This document shows, piece after piece, positions 11,400 to 24,223 of a DNA stretch of 64,000 nucleotides (positions are counted from its first letter, which is position 1; the number at the start of each line of letters is the position of its first letter). The position numbers and the translations under genes were made by a program. The notes under the pieces are model-generated. The model was not told the DNA's origin. It worked only from the letters and a program-made list of their open reading frames with translations, and ran no database searches. This stretch comes from Microcyclospora pomicola (lineage: Eukaryota > Ascomycota > Dothideomycetes > Capnodiales), in NCBI GenBank assembly GCA_002786065.1, contig NHNY01000003.1:310001-374000 (forward strand), read 5' to 3'.

Positions 11400-14103
11400 C
11401 TAGCGCAGCTCATCTCTGATCTCCTGGATCACTTCCTTCACGTTCTGTGCTTGCGCTGCGGACTTAGTGCTTGCAACGTGCAGCGTGCCGGACACACCGC
11501 CTTTCATTTCGGCGCGGAAGTTGGAGCCTAGGGTAAGAAGAGTACCCAACGCCACAAGAGCACGGTACCAAGCTTCTCCATCTGCAGCGTGTGGGCTCTC
11601 ACTTTCCAACATTGTGGCGATGTCAATGAGAAGCACTTGTGCTCTGGCTTCACGAGTGGCAGACTCCGCGGCCGGAGCGTTGGATGTCAGGAGGACGGAG
11701 TAGTTGAGGTAGAGCGATGCAAGAGCTCGGAACTGCGCAGGAGATTCCGGATCCGTTGTGAAGGGCCGTGCGTGTGTGAGAGCAGCATCGAACTCGCCGT
11801 CCGCAATCAATCGACCTGCTTCAGAGGTGAAAAGATTCGCAAGTAGCCGGAGAGCGTGGACAGCATTGTTGGGCGTCTCTTGCCGTTGGCCCAGCAGACC
11901 AGTCGTCGCAAGTGTATCAATGACAGTCTTGTCGCCAGCGCTGGTGGTACGAACAAAAGCTGGTGATACAGCAATGCGGGCGAGCAAAGCAACGGCGGGT
12001 ACGCGGGACTTGTTGGGAAGGTGAGTTACAGCTTTGAGCAACGCTGCCGTCTGTGTGGAGGTAGGGTGAGGGTCGGAAGGACTTTTGTTGAGCTGCTCGA
12101 CCAAGGATTGCAATGCTGACGACTCTTCAGCTGTCGACTCTGCACCAGCTGCGAGTTCCCCTGCTCCCTGAAGCTGCTGCAACGTCTCTGAAAGCTTGTT
12201 GACAGCATTCAGCGCGTTACCTTCAAGGATTTGGACGTACGCTCGTTGCGGTAGCTTCCTCTGGTCGATGCTAGCATCCCCAGGACGATAGCGTTTGTCG
12301 CTTCCCCAAGCATCTCGCCTTTGATCTTGTGGCTGAGCTGCAGGTGCCGGACCGAGTCTTGCGCCTTTAGTGTTCTCCGTGATCCAATTGGCAACCTGTT
12401 CATAGTACGAGAGGGGCAGCTCATTCCGCTCCAGGAATTTGCGTGCTGCATCCCATGCACTCTCGGTGGCGTTGTAGGGAAGCTTCAGCGGAGGTTTGCC
12501 ATCCTCAATATCAATGTCGAAAACATAGTCGTACTCTTTCCCTTCATACGTCTTCTTTGATGCCCCCGAACCCTCGCCAGAGACCACTGTTCCTATCTGT
12601 CCATGGTCAATCGAAGTTCGCGTGTCAGATAACTTCTGGAGGCTTACCAAGTTCCATTGTGCTGTTGAGGCCGACCAGAGATGCGCTGTCACACTATCAT
12701 CGTTCTCTCGTATGAACAGCTGTTGCCCGTCACGTTGTCCTACTTGCGTTTGTAAAGCCTCTGAAATTGTAAATGTCAGCGAATCTGTCCTTTGAGCCAC
12801 GACTCTGAAATCGCTTCCATGTGCAAATATGGAGTTGCCAGCTATAAATTCCAATGACTTTGCTCATTGTTGGACTTACCAGGGCCAGGCAGGTTCTCTT
12901 TTTGGAATGGTTGACCTTGACTTGCTGTTTCCGCGGGTATCGCATACATCCGATTTGTCTCGTCAAATGCTTTGATGGCCTGTCATCAATGTTAGCATCT
13001 GAAGGTAGCAGTTCATCAGACGAACACTTGTACCTCTGCATCAGCTTGTCTTTCTGGATCTCTGGAGAAGATTCTGATCACATTGTCGCTTGCGCCACTT
13101 GCAATGTCACCCGTCTCTGGGCATGCCGCCACCGCCCACAGGCTGATGGCTGGGTGTGTGATTGTTTGTATGCCTTGGCCGTTTCGCCATATCCTGACTG
13201 TTCTGTCTTCTGAAGAACTCACGATGTCGCCATTCGGTAGACATGCTAGACTGTAGATGTAGGCGGTATGGCCATCCAGCTCGCCCATGGGAGTGCCATC
13301 GAGCGTCCATAGCCGTATCACTTCGTCATTCCCGGCAGATGCAAAGGCGGCTCCAGAAGAATGGTCCAGAGGCAGCTTGCAAAAACACCGGACCACGTCT
13401 GTGTGACCCTTGATTGTCTTAAGTGCCTTCCCGTTGATGTCGAAGATGCGTATCATCTTATCCGCACACGCCGTCAGCACAATCTTTTCATCATATACCA
13501 TGATCCCCCAGACCGGGCCTTGATGTCCTTCAAGCTGTGCTACCACATTGCCTCCTTCTACGTCCCAAACGAAGACTTGGCTGTCCCACCCTCCACTGAC
13601 GATCTTGCTTCCATCTTCGCTGAATGCTAGGCAAGTGATATTGCCAGCGTGTGCAATGAGCAAGCGATGTGGATCCTCCTCGACAGGGCTGCCAACCTTC
13701 TTCACGAATACGAATGTTTCCCTTCCTCCAGAGGCGATCAGACCGTCCGGGTGTGACTTGGATGGTGGGGCATATGCCACGCTGTTGAACCAATGTGATC
13801 CTTGTAGCGCAATCGTATCGTCGTAGATCGGTGGATGTGCAGTCGTCAGTTTCCAATTTCGAGCGGTGTTGTCTCTAGACGCAGAGAAGAGTGATTGCTG
13901 GTTTGGAAAGACTATCGCGCGAACCTGGCCACAGAGGAATCAGTCACCGTGACAGTTACCACGATATGCCATGACCGTGTAGATAGAGAAGACCAGCAGC
14001 TGGTGCTTCAGACGACGAGCGTCTTGAGTGTTAAGGTGATACGCACATCTTCTTCATGGCCTCGCAATGTAGCCGATAGCTTGAACTCAGCACCTTGTGC
14101 CAT
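11400..14103 (-). CDS. DOA1: Cdc48-cofactor WD40/PFU/PUL protein Doa1 (Ufd3/PLAA)
   Basis: Ubiquitin-binding cofactor of the Cdc48/p97 ATPase, involved in ubiquitin turnover, ribophagy and endosomal sorting. Four exons: 14103-14047, 13924-13034, 12979-12880 and 12760-11400, with introns of 122, 54 and 119 bases. The join is in phase throughout and gives 802 aa. Residues 1 to about 310 form a seven-blade WD40 propeller starting with LSATLRGHEEDVRAIVF. The PFU ubiquitin-binding domain (about 355-450) contains KEYDYVFDIDIEDGKPPLKL and EQVANWI. The PUL armadillo domain (about 530-802), which binds Cdc48, ends in VIQEIRDELR. The third acceptor (12761) was chosen because it yields the conserved LPGPE junction; an upstream in-frame acceptor would leave a 38-base intron, which is too short. 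Domain order and length fit the family well. Confidence 0.92.
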
Positions 14104-17100
14104 ATTGGTGGACAATGTTCGCCGGGGGGGGATCCTTCTTAGCACTTTCGCGCGGTGATGAGTAAATAAGAAAAGCTTCTATCCCTTAGCTTCGTGTATT
14201 CAGCTCGCCACATGTGATGAGTCGTGATAGTGTTGCTGTTGTGAAAGCACCCATTCACGAAGTGCCGTTTGGTGTTTCGATGTTCTGTAGAGCTCTAGAA
14301 GTTCGTAGGACGACGTCAGACACCGAGATCTTTGGCCACCGACATTATACTCGGTAGACACATCTAACTCAAGCAATATGTTCACAATCAGCTAATATCT
14401 GATACTTGCGAAGACGCGTATGCAGACGATGCCTTCAATATCATCCTCATTCACGTTATGGTGTGGTGATCAGTAAGCGGATTATTCGATAGAGGGGCAG
14501 GATCATTGCGGAGGTGCCAATGAGGCAAAACGGCTTCTGCGGGGACTTTCGTGACATACAGTCCTGAACGTAGAGCTGGGTGGACCATAAATCCTCACAG
14601 AATAGTCGCGTGCTTGGGTTGGACAAGAATGGACTAGCTCTCACAATGTGAGTATGGCATACGGTGAGAGCGTGTAGTCGCGGAGTCCTATTCACGCCAA
14701 AGTCAGTCACGATTGAACCGATTCCTTACATCTCAAACCATTTCTCGACTCTCAGAGCTCAATGCGTGATAGGGTCTATTGACCAAAGTCCCCATCGGAC
14801 CCAGTCGATCGATGGTCATCCGCTCTCTGCCAGATGATGCACCTCGTTGTGGTCGATCCAGCGCCTGCCTTGATCTATTAGTTCTACGGGCACCCAGACG
14901 AAGTAGCGATCGGTTACGATGAAGCGTATATCGGTTTGCGAGTTTCAGGAGATACCTACAAGATTATTTCGACCCACTGCTCCGCTCGCAGGTAGGACCG
15001 CGACGCTGTACCGTATCATCGAACTCGTGGGTATGATCCGGCCGTGAAGTTTTGTCATCGTCGACCTCTCTTGTTCACTTCAGGATGTATCATTGAGAGC
15101 ATAGACGAGGGTCCCTTGGACAGGCCTGCTACGATTGTAGCTGTTCTCCATCGATAAAACGAGGGCTGCTTGGCCTGACAAGCCTCAGATGCGCAGCATA
15201 ATGCTCTTGAAGATACCTAGTTGCCACTGTATACCACGAATCTACTTGTTGGCTTCTCGACTTACCATCTACTAAGCATGCTTAAGTGCCTATGCTCAAA
15301 GGCCACATGAACCTCGAGTCGAAGTGCCATATAAGCCTAGCATTCCTGGACCGTTTAACTCTCCACGAGGAACGAGTGCCTCATCGTATCCTTGCACATT
15401 TTGTCCAGGCTATATCCTCCGCATGATGGAGCTCGCAACAACGACAGCGGGACATCCTCATTAACTACCCTGAAGCCCCAATAAAGCCCTACATGAAACG
15501 CTTACATGCTACGTACATGTCTACAGGTAGACTCGGCTGATCTATGCGGATGTTACTGATCCGACCGGATCGAACGCATCGTATCAAAAGATGGACGGCA
15601 CGACGGGGTTGATCTGACATGCATACACATATATCTACACGGACTGAAGTCCGATTTGCTTGGCGGAGCAATTGAAAATCGCGAATGACCGTCCTTCCTC
15701 CTATCGCAAAACCAGTGTGACGACATGCGTACGTGGACGCGCACATGGGTGGTCGTTGATGTCTTTCTTGGCGCGATGGGATGTATCTTTGTATAGGTAG
15801 AGAGTGGTCATTTGACGTACGGGATAGAAGAGATGTGGAGGGATGAGGAATGTTTGCCACCCGTGCCGCGTGGAAGGAAGGTCAGTGGAAGGAAACACAA
15901 TGCATCGACTACATGTACGGTCAAGTATTGAACGAAGGTGCAAGCTGCATGGGACAGGGAGATCAGTCCCCACGGTCCTACAAGGGGACTTTGTGAAATG
16001 GAGAACCTCTGTACATGAGCGTTTTCATGGCGAAATTCGAGTGCAAAGTGACAGCTGAAGCACATACTGTTTGTGTAGCGTGGGCTTTGTAGATTGGAGT
16101 ACAGCATTATTGATACCTTACGAGTGCAGTCCTCGAAGCTCGTACTGTACGTAGGCACTGGGATTATGATGCGTACCGACCTGTGATCGACCTTGCGTGC
16201 TTCCAATTGGGCACGGAGAAGGTGAAGTGGGTGCGGATTGGCAGCTTCGAGAAGTCAGACGGGCCAGTCTTCCCCGTCTGACAGCATGTCTAGGTGTTTC
16301 AGACCTTGCAGACGTGCCACCAGTAAACAGCTATCCACATGGATCATGAGCAATTGTCGAGCGATCAGCGCGTAGCAGGCCGGATTTCTTGCACATTGGC
16401 AGCGGTCTGGACACGCATAATTTCCCATATGCCAGCCACGACAGCAGCGCCGTGTGAGTGCAGCCAGGACGCCTGCGCGACCAGTCCAGCATCCATGCAC
16501 AAGACGGCGCGAGCACAGTCTACCTTGTATGCTTGTCCACCAGCAGGGGCAGCTTCATATGCTGGTAAATATCATTGCTGGCGTGCCACATCAATATGCT
16601 GTCACTGCCGCTCGCCTGCAAGCGAGCATGAACCGACCAGAACCTCGAGGCCACACCGCTTCGGGAGGTGACACGAGCTCCTGTGGTGAAGTGACAACAA
16701 AGGCGCACACAAAGAACGAGCATCGACGCACGCTTTGATAGACCACAGCATCCTCAAAACGTGCCACGACGCATACTTTCGTCTAATATCGGGCGGTCTT
16801 GGCTTTCACATTCCATTCCAGACTCCCAACGGTCCAACGGCAGTCGGTCGCGAAGGGCCTCGACCATGACGATGCTAGTCGCAACGGTCAGCCATGATCG
16901 TCTGGTTGATCGTCGGTGAAGCGTCACGCCGACACCGCCGACGTGCGGATGCCGTACCGTGAGGCGTGTGCAGTTGTCTACGAATCCATACTATATTGCG
17001 GATGCCGAGTCCTTAGCAATGGTCGCTTCAGGATCCCACACGCTGGAGCGTTCGGCAGAGGGAGGACGTGTCTGCAGGATCATTCGCACAAGCAGTCACG

Positions 17101-18212
17101 TCTAGTGCCACCTGAGGTGATAAAGAGACCTCACGGTGACAAAGAACCAAAGGGCCCGCTATGCAGTTTCCGGGGCCTGCTCCTCTGGATGGGTGTGCCC
17201 TCGTACCTATCTAGCCAACTAATGCAGCTCACACGATCCGCGAAAAGTTTTTCCGAGAAGAATGGACGAACGGCGCGGCGCTCTGAATGAGCTCGCTTGC
17301 TGCTTTGTCTGTCTGCTAACCCTACAAAAGATTGAGATATCGATGGGAATTGCTAATGTCCCAGCCAATGCTCACGTCCAATCGCAAAGCATGGCAACCG
17401 ACTATTTGCTTCTGTTATTGACGCCTCTACGCTGTTGTCCGATCAGGCGTTTGGCGGTGCAAGCCCTGAAGCTCGCACTATGCCGACACCCAGCAAGCCA
17501 CACACCCACTCGCGACTGCGTCTTCCCACGTGCTGCAGGTAAAAGCTTTTTGCAGCCGTGGATGCAGCGGTGGTCGGGCCAGGCGCGTGGAACGGTAGCG
17601 CGGGTTTCAGAAGTGTCAAGCCCATCCCGGCAAGCCAACACAGAGGGAGACGACGCTTGCAGCTGTAGGGTTCCTCGGAGCGTCCAGTCAAGCCAGTCGC
17701 CCGCTGCATACCAGTGTCCCCGCCTCTGAAGTCACACCCACCTGCACATCCTGAAGACCCAGCCTACGCGTCACGCCGAGCGCCAAGTGACTGGTCACAA
17801 GCGCTGTCGCCGTCCAGTTCCACTTGTTTGGCTTGACCGTGGTGGAAACTGTATTGTCGAGCCGGTAGCTATGGGCGTTGTGTGGATGTTAAGTGTGGCG
17901 GAACGCCTGTTTATGTAGGCCGCTGCTTGCGCTGTGTCTGATCAAGTCATTTATCAACTGCATTTCCGTCGACTCGATTTTTTGGGCTGCACTCTATCCT
18001 TGCATTGTGACGATCCATCTTCTCCGGCAGATCTTACTGTGTGCCAATTCGACCCTTGACTGATCCTTGCTCGGCGAACCAATTGGCTGGCTACCGACTG
18101 TTCCCTGCTTTACGAGACTGATCTTAAGCGGACAAAGATCTCTTGAACCAGAGCATTCGTCTTTTGCTCAGTTTCCCTGTTCGTCTTCATCGATCGATTA
18201 CCTAAAACGACA
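14104..18212. other. 4.1-kb gene-poor stretch between DOA1 and a BTB gene
   Basis: No frame here looks like a real gene: the longest (17262-17729 on +, 15808-16206 on -) show no domain, signal peptide or consistent codon choice, and they overlap other frames. The left end must hold the DOA1 promoter and the right end (up to 18212) the BTB gene promoter. I saw no terminal repeats or transposase remnant, but decayed transposon sequence cannot be excluded by eye. No tRNA was recognised. Confidence 0.5.
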
Positions 18213-19222
18213 ATGGCCTCTGCAATGTCGCCATTCATCGATGTCGACAGCCCTCATATCGACCTTTTGAAGGCTCTTTCAGCGTACGACATTTATGTTT
18301 CCTTGCGACTCGACGATCGACAACTGACTTGCGAGTAGGCTTCATTTTGGTGGAAAATACTCCGACCTGACCATCACATGTAACTATCGACAATGGGCGG
18401 TACACCGAGCAATCGTTTGCTCGCGCTCAGGATTCTTTGATGGTGCTTGCAGCAATCACTTCCGCGAGGCAGACAGCCGAGTGATCGATCTCAGCGAGGA
18501 TGACGAAGCGGCAGTCGAGCAGATGATCCATTGTATGTTGACGATCAACAAGTGGTGTATACTACTCTATACTGACCAACAATGCAGTCTTCTACCATCT
18601 GGATTACTTGAACGAGCCCGTCCAACCACTTCCAACCGTATTTCGACACAGGGCTGTCTCAGATGCACGAAGAAGGCTGCCCAAGCGTCTTGACTTGTCC
18701 ATGGTGGAAGATCCTCTCCTTGCTCAAGCTTGCTACTACAACCCTCCCAGCCCGACCATCTCAGAACCATCATCACCAATCGACGCGACCGAGAAACGAC
18801 CTCGATCGCCGGTCAAGACAAGAGCTGGAACCCCACCATTGGTCATGGACACGGACAGCGACTGCGAATCATACGACGAAGAGGACGAGTGGAGGGAGGA
18901 GCCATCACACCTGCTCCTGCACACGCAGGTCTACGCGCTCGCCGAGAAGTACGACATCCCGTCGTTGAAGAGCTTGGCGAAACAAAAGTTCGAGACCGCC
19001 ATGGCATGTCATTACGATTCGCCTGAGTTTCCCGACGCTATCGAAGAGGTGTACTGCTCAACCATCGACTCGGACCGCGGACTGCGCGATGTGGTGATTG
19101 AAGCCTTCCGCATGCACCCACAACTCGCCGCGACGCAGGACGTCTTCGCCGTCATCAGTCGCAACCAAAGTCTGGCCATGGAACTATACAAAGTCGAGAG
19201 AGGCATTCCGCCGACCGCCTAA
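18213..19222 (+). CDS. BTB/POZ domain protein (first copy)
   Basis: Fungal-type BTB protein of unknown specific role; such domains mediate dimerisation or link substrates to Cul3 ligases. Three exons, 18213-18283, 18339-18532 and 18588-19222, with two 55-base introns (GTACGA...GTAG and GTATGT...GCAG), give 299 aa. The BTB fold spans about residues 25-115, with [11 protein letters not shown], the [12 protein letters not shown] helix and the VIDLSEDD strand, then MIHFFYHLDYL across the second splice junction. The middle (about 115-185) is acidic and low in complexity. A BACK-like helical segment follows ([20 protein letters not shown] at about 195-215). There is no Kelch or MATH partner domain. 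The acidic linker between BTB halves is typical of a family greatly expanded in filamentous ascomycetes. The fold is firm, the function unknown. Confidence 0.85.
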
Positions 19223-20615
19223 GTGGATGTGCGGTATTGATCGAGGGATTGACGTACCGTTACGTTATTGCTCACGCGGAAGGTCGGCCAGACGTCTAGC
19301 CCGCAAGTGAGGATCATGTGGCACGCCAGCGACGACGCCGCGTGACGCCTCCCGCATCACCTCGACGAAGTCTGGAGAAAAACCTGCTTGGGAGGAGAAG
19401 TCTTCAGGTTCCATGTTGGATTCCATTATTCCCATCGGCGACGGCGAAACATTGGCCGCGAAGCATTATTATCGGCGCACACCTCGGTGTTTCAGAAAAA
19501 ATTCGAAAATGTTCTTGTACGGAACTTGCCTCTAGGCTCGTTTCCCCGCAGTCGGACATTTGTGCTCGGGAAAGCAGTACGACCCGACGCCGAACTTCCA
19601 GGCGAATGCATACAAAGACTAACCAAACCAACCCATCTTCCCCATCAGGTCGGGCACCGAGGACGATACAATACTGCGGATGAGGTCTGGTGGATGAGGG
19701 AGCCATAACACCTCGTCCGATGGATGTCAGTTTCCAACCAGACCCGCCTGGGTGAAACGGCCGTTGTGTGGCGCAGTCCTGGGACCAAATACCGTACGCA
19801 GGCTCCACTTCTTTCAGCCGTTGATCGCCGCCGGGGAAGCAAACATCCCAAGCTCGAATCCGCATATCCGACACCTGCACCTCGTCAGATCTTACCCTGC
19901 GAGGCTTGCGTGCTCGTGAACAGGAAACATCAACAGTCGATCAACAAGGATTAGAACTGCGACATCGGCACTTGGGGTGTCTGGTTGTCTGCAGATGCAT
20001 GAGATCCTATCTCTGCTTATCACGTCGCCCACAACAGTGGATACGAGTTTTGCACACCCAGGGATGTTCAGTTTCATACTGGCGACCCTGCAGAATATGT
20101 GGATCCCATGAGATCGGCAGATACCACAAGACGTCCGACACAGCCATTATGACACGAAGTCGAACGAGTACCATGACACCAAAACGATATGCACGATGCA
20201 ATGCTGCTGGCCGTACCAGAGGATCGATCGACTTATAGCTAGGCGGCTGGTCCACCTTGCGTCGTGCAAGGCCGATCCGCACCGTAAGGAGACGAGAAAC
20301 AAAAAACAGAAAACGCAGGTCAGAGCAGGAGCAGGAGTTTGCCCTTTTCGGTGTTCATGCTATCTCCCCCGAAGGGATCGGAATCTTCCTTTGTTGCTTT
20401 GGTATTTGGGCGTCGATCAAAAAGCGTGGCGTGCGTGTGTGTATGTGCTAGAGATACCCCCTTGAGAATCATCCCTTGTTCCTCGATTGTTGCAGCGTTC
20501 CAGCCATCATGTTGCTTCCAAGCGGGTCCGGTCTATTATGCAGATACCTAGATTAGTTACACCTTGCAGTCTATAACGATAGCGATGAATCTCCTCCTCC
20601 ACTCAGCCTCACGTC

Positions 20616-20648
20616 CATCTCATCATATCTCATCTCATCTTGTCTCAC
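20616..20648. repeat. Imperfect ATCTC microsatellite
   Basis: A pyrimidine-rich run of CATCT/ATCTC units with a few interruptions on the + strand. It lies in the gene-poor stretch between the two BTB genes. Confidence 0.6.
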
Positions 20649-21533
20649 GGTATAGCCGTCTGCCCTTCCCGATCGGTCCATCGCAGCATCGATCGAATCG
20701 GACATTCGATCCTGGCCTATCACTCCACCCAATTTCTCTCGCAGCATCACACGAACGAGCACACAACGCAGCCACCGATCGCTACAGCATACCTACAACT
20801 CAACATCCTTCTCACCTCCTAACCCTCATCTCAACCCACAGTGCCTTAGCACAACACCCCAACGACCATACCCGCGCGTGCGCTTGCTCGGTCATATCGG
20901 TCTCGGAGTCTCCGGCATATAGCAGCATTATAAGTCGGTAGGTACCTCACCTTATCGTCGACAAGCACGTAAGGAAGGGTAGGTACCGTAGCGCCGTGCA
21001 TTCTGAAACAAGAAGTCGACCAGGAAAGGCCGCGTAAGGTATCTGGTCGTGCTTTGGTTCGACAGAGGAAGTTAGATTAGGCGAGACTAGGATGGCGTAG
21101 CTATATAACGAAGGCATATACTGTCCACGTTCGTTCCTAGTCTGGAGTGCGCTTAGGTATCTCGGAGCGAGAGGACGTGGCTGGAATGGGTTGGGTTCCG
21201 CCCTATAGGAAGGATCAGGTATAGGGGACTTTTTCGTCTTCTGCTTCTTGCTCGGAACGAGGGGAATGTTGGGATGGGAGTCTTGGAATCGGACGGGGCT
21301 GTCGTTCTAAGCAATGTACATATTGGGCAAGGGGATGGCGAGACTGATGGGGAGGGTTGATCGTACGAGCAGATCATTAGGTGAGGTCAGGTCAGGTATG
21401 TCGCTGATACCAACAAGCGCGCGTCTGTGTCTACCACTTCCTTAGACTCGACTGGGTACGCCTCTGCTCGATGGTGGATTGAAGGTCTGCTCAGATTCGC
21501 TAGGTAGTGGGCACTATCCATTTGCACTTGTAT

Positions 21534-21565
21534 CCGTGAACTCACAAGATACCATGAGTTCACGG
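21534..21565. repeat. Perfect inverted repeat (11-bp arms, 10-base loop)
   Basis: CCGTGAACTCA (21534-21544) is followed ten bases later by its exact reverse complement TGAGTTCACGG (21555-21565). A stable stem-loop could form in either strand. It lies in a gene-poor region, so it is not an obvious terminator. A dyad-binding protein site or transposon debris are possibilities. Confidence 0.75.
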
Positions 21566-23429
21566 AAGTCCGTCGATCCATCGGGCTGGTAATAGTGTGT
21601 TGTCAAAAGATCTTCTTTGGATGTCCTCTCGACTACGTTGCGTTTTTACCCTGAGAATTAATTTCTGCTTGCGACCGGTACTGTACTGGCATCAATGCTA
21701 CCCGCCAGCCTCAGATATCCTCGATAACCATGGGAATCTAGACACGTGCACGCACACCGACGAGAACGCACTTCGGGCCAGAATCCGCAGACACCAGGAC
21801 ACAGGGCACGCCTCCAGCCATCCGCAACGTGGTCGAGTATGGTCTTGTCCCTGATATCCGCGGAGGTTGGGTCGAGTACAGGGTGCCACATCAAACAGAG
21901 GAGCTCTGCTGCCACAGCGACCCAGCTAGATCTTGATGGCGGACGCGATGGCTGCGGGCGCGCGCTAGAAGTACAGTAGAGCTACTACCTAGACATGCGT
22001 GTGCGCAGCGTGGCTTTCGCAAGCGCGAACTTCCTTCTGTGGTTCTAGAAGCCTTGGGCGGGCATGCCACCAACGTCACCAGGATCCCGCCGGCGTCTGC
22101 CGGGCAGAAGAGATCTAGACGTTCTGCTCAAAGATACAGTACAGTACCTGCATCGAGATGGTGGCTGGATCTTTCAGCTCGTGTTGTCTGTTGTTCCTCC
22201 CGGAGTGCAAGACGTGCAGGGCTGGCAGCGGATGGCATGATCTATCAGGCATGGCCGGGAACAGAGCGTGCTAAATCCTTGATGGCGTGGTCGTCGCTAG
22301 CTCAAAGTCCGATGATCGAACTGTAGGAGTGGATCGTCATGGCGAATAATGCTCAGCGCCAAGTATCAGACTCATCTGATATGTCACCTTTCCTTTGCGG
22401 GACCATGGGAATGTCTGACTTCAGCTTGTCACCGCATGTATCTGTATACTTCCACGCGGCCTTCTGGACTTCAGTACATACACGCGTACACTGCTAGCGG
22501 GCTCAATATCACTCCGAGCGCCGGTCACACCGTGACGCAGATATATGTTGGCGCCATAGCGTTGATCAGATCAACGATGTTGTGTTGTGGCTTGCAGCGC
22601 GCGAAGAGTCGGCTGCCCCGGCGCTGATGGCGTGATGATACTGTTCAGCTGCGCCACATGTACTCAAAGACGCTTTGCGGGAGCAAGAATGACCTCTGGA
22701 AGGTACTGCTAAGAATACATTTGCCTTTACGATGAGATCGAGGTTCCATTCTCAAGAATATTCAGGAACAGGCACAAGCCTGAGACTCTGCCATTGGAAC
22801 TGGTCTGGTAGCGGTAGGCGGGCTGATGTCTAGGAAGAGTGTACAATCTCTGGCGAAAAGACCATACTCCCGCCTTCCTAGGATTGGACGCTGCGAGCGT
22901 CTGCCAGGTACTGACACCGGGCAGTTCGCTGGGAAGAGAGTGTCCAGATCGTCATGATACAAGCCGTAACGCAACACCATCATGGCGCCCACTAACATGG
23001 CGCCGCTTTTCTTAAAGCGACTTCCACGTTCCAGTGCTTGGGTCAGATACCAGACGGGGAAATTTTGCTGCAATGCCACCTGGATGATCCTATGCCAGAG
23101 CATTGTGAGAAAGACTAGAACTACAGCATTTACCTGCATGGCATTGGCTCAAATGCATGGAGCGTCGAGCGTAGTAACATCCAACCACGGTCTTGTGTGT
23201 CTTCCGGATTTGGTAGACCCGTCCAGGCAACTTATTTATAGGGTAAGCAACTGCAATACAAAGCGTTCATTTACAATGCTGTCGTGGAAGGCCGCTTGTC
23301 CACTCATAACTAAGGTACTTCCCGTGGTGCTTTGTAAGGCCGCCTTCCTCCTACCAACATCAGTCTCTCCAAACTTCGAGTTTGAGGCACGTCAAGAAAT
23401 CCAGCCGTCGAATGCCAACATCGCGTCAT

Positions 23430-24223
23430 CTACTCGCTATCAGAAGAGAAATATCGCGGTTTCTTGCTCACAGGCGTGGGCTTCCGCTCACGAATCGTCA
23501 GCTGGAGCGTGCTCGCCAGTTGTCGGGTTTTCTGCACATGGTCCGACGCCAATTTCGGGACATTCTCCATGAGACTCATAAGCTCCGGCTTGTCCAGCAG
23601 AGAGTCGTGGTCCACCAATGTCTGAAGCACGAGCTGCCGCAGAGCTCCAATGTGGACTGGCGTCGAGGTATATGCCACGCGAGCAGCCGTTGCGAAGCTA
23701 TCATGATCCCACGACTTCGACAGCACCTCCTCGAACTTGCTTGCGCATAGTATCTGCAGATCGTTGATCTGATACTTCACTGCTGCTGCGAAGAGCTTGG
23801 CGTGGACGACCAGCTCCGGCTCGGGATTGTCGGTGTGATGGAAGGTGAGATCGTATTCGAGGTGGTAGAAGTAACTGATCATCAGCTCGACGATATCCGG
23901 ATGGACGAATGTTTGGTCTTCAGTCGCTTTAGCGAGAGTGAGAGACTTGAACTTCTCCTTCTCGAAGATCGCTTTACACGCAAAGTTCAAGTATGCTGAT
24001 TGCCAACAGATGATCTCTTCGTGGACCCGCCAGATCCGATCGCCGCAGTAGATGAGGAGCTCGGGACGGTCTGAGTATGTCAAGGTGCTGCAGGACGTTC
24101 ACGTCAGCTTCTGATCTTCACACGGTGTCTGTAAGGCAGGTATCAGTAAATCACTTACCCGACTGGACCTTGCAGGCGCGGCGGAATCTTGCCCGAGAGC
24201 CCCTTGCCCACGAACACCGGCAT
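23430..24223 (-). CDS. BTB/POZ domain protein (second, divergent copy)
   Basis: Second fungal BTB protein. Two exons, 24223-24159 and 24087-23430, are joined across a 71-base intron (GTAAGT...GCAG), giving 240 aa. The join produces GPVGTLTYSDRPELLIYCG, the usual opening of the BTB fold in fungi; the domain runs about residues 25-120 with VHEEIICWQSAYLNFACK. A helical part follows (HAKLFAAAVKYQINDLQIL, about 115-135; then LRQLVLQTLVDH). The C-terminus is basic with a KKPRYFSSDSE end that could be a nuclear signal. The frame stays open upstream of 24223 to an ATG at 24421, so a longer N-terminus is possible, but the start chosen gives the compact form seen in the family. It has little primary similarity to the BTB protein 4 kb away apart from the fold. 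Function unknown. Confidence 0.82.

Larger units (their letters stand above)
19223..23429. other. 4.2-kb gene-poor stretch between two BTB genes
   Basis: This gap lies between the 3' ends of two BTB genes that are read towards each other, so no promoter is required in it. Open frames (for example 19404-19880 on - and 22982-23572 on +) show no recognisable domain. It contains an ATCTC-type microsatellite, several AGGTACC words (about 20940-21060) and a perfect hairpin (21534-21565), each listed separately. Whether it is decayed transposon sequence, a non-coding RNA locus or simple spacer cannot be told from sequence alone. Confidence 0.5.

Noticed and set aside
12761-12841. An upstream in-frame acceptor in DOA1 intron 3 that would add 27 residues.
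   Set aside because: It would leave a 38-base intron, too short for fungal splicing, and would interrupt the conserved LPGPE junction ahead of the PFU domain.
22982-23572. A 196-codon + strand frame overlapping the second BTB gene.
   Set aside because: It is partly antisense to a BTB exon with a clear fold and has no domain of its own.
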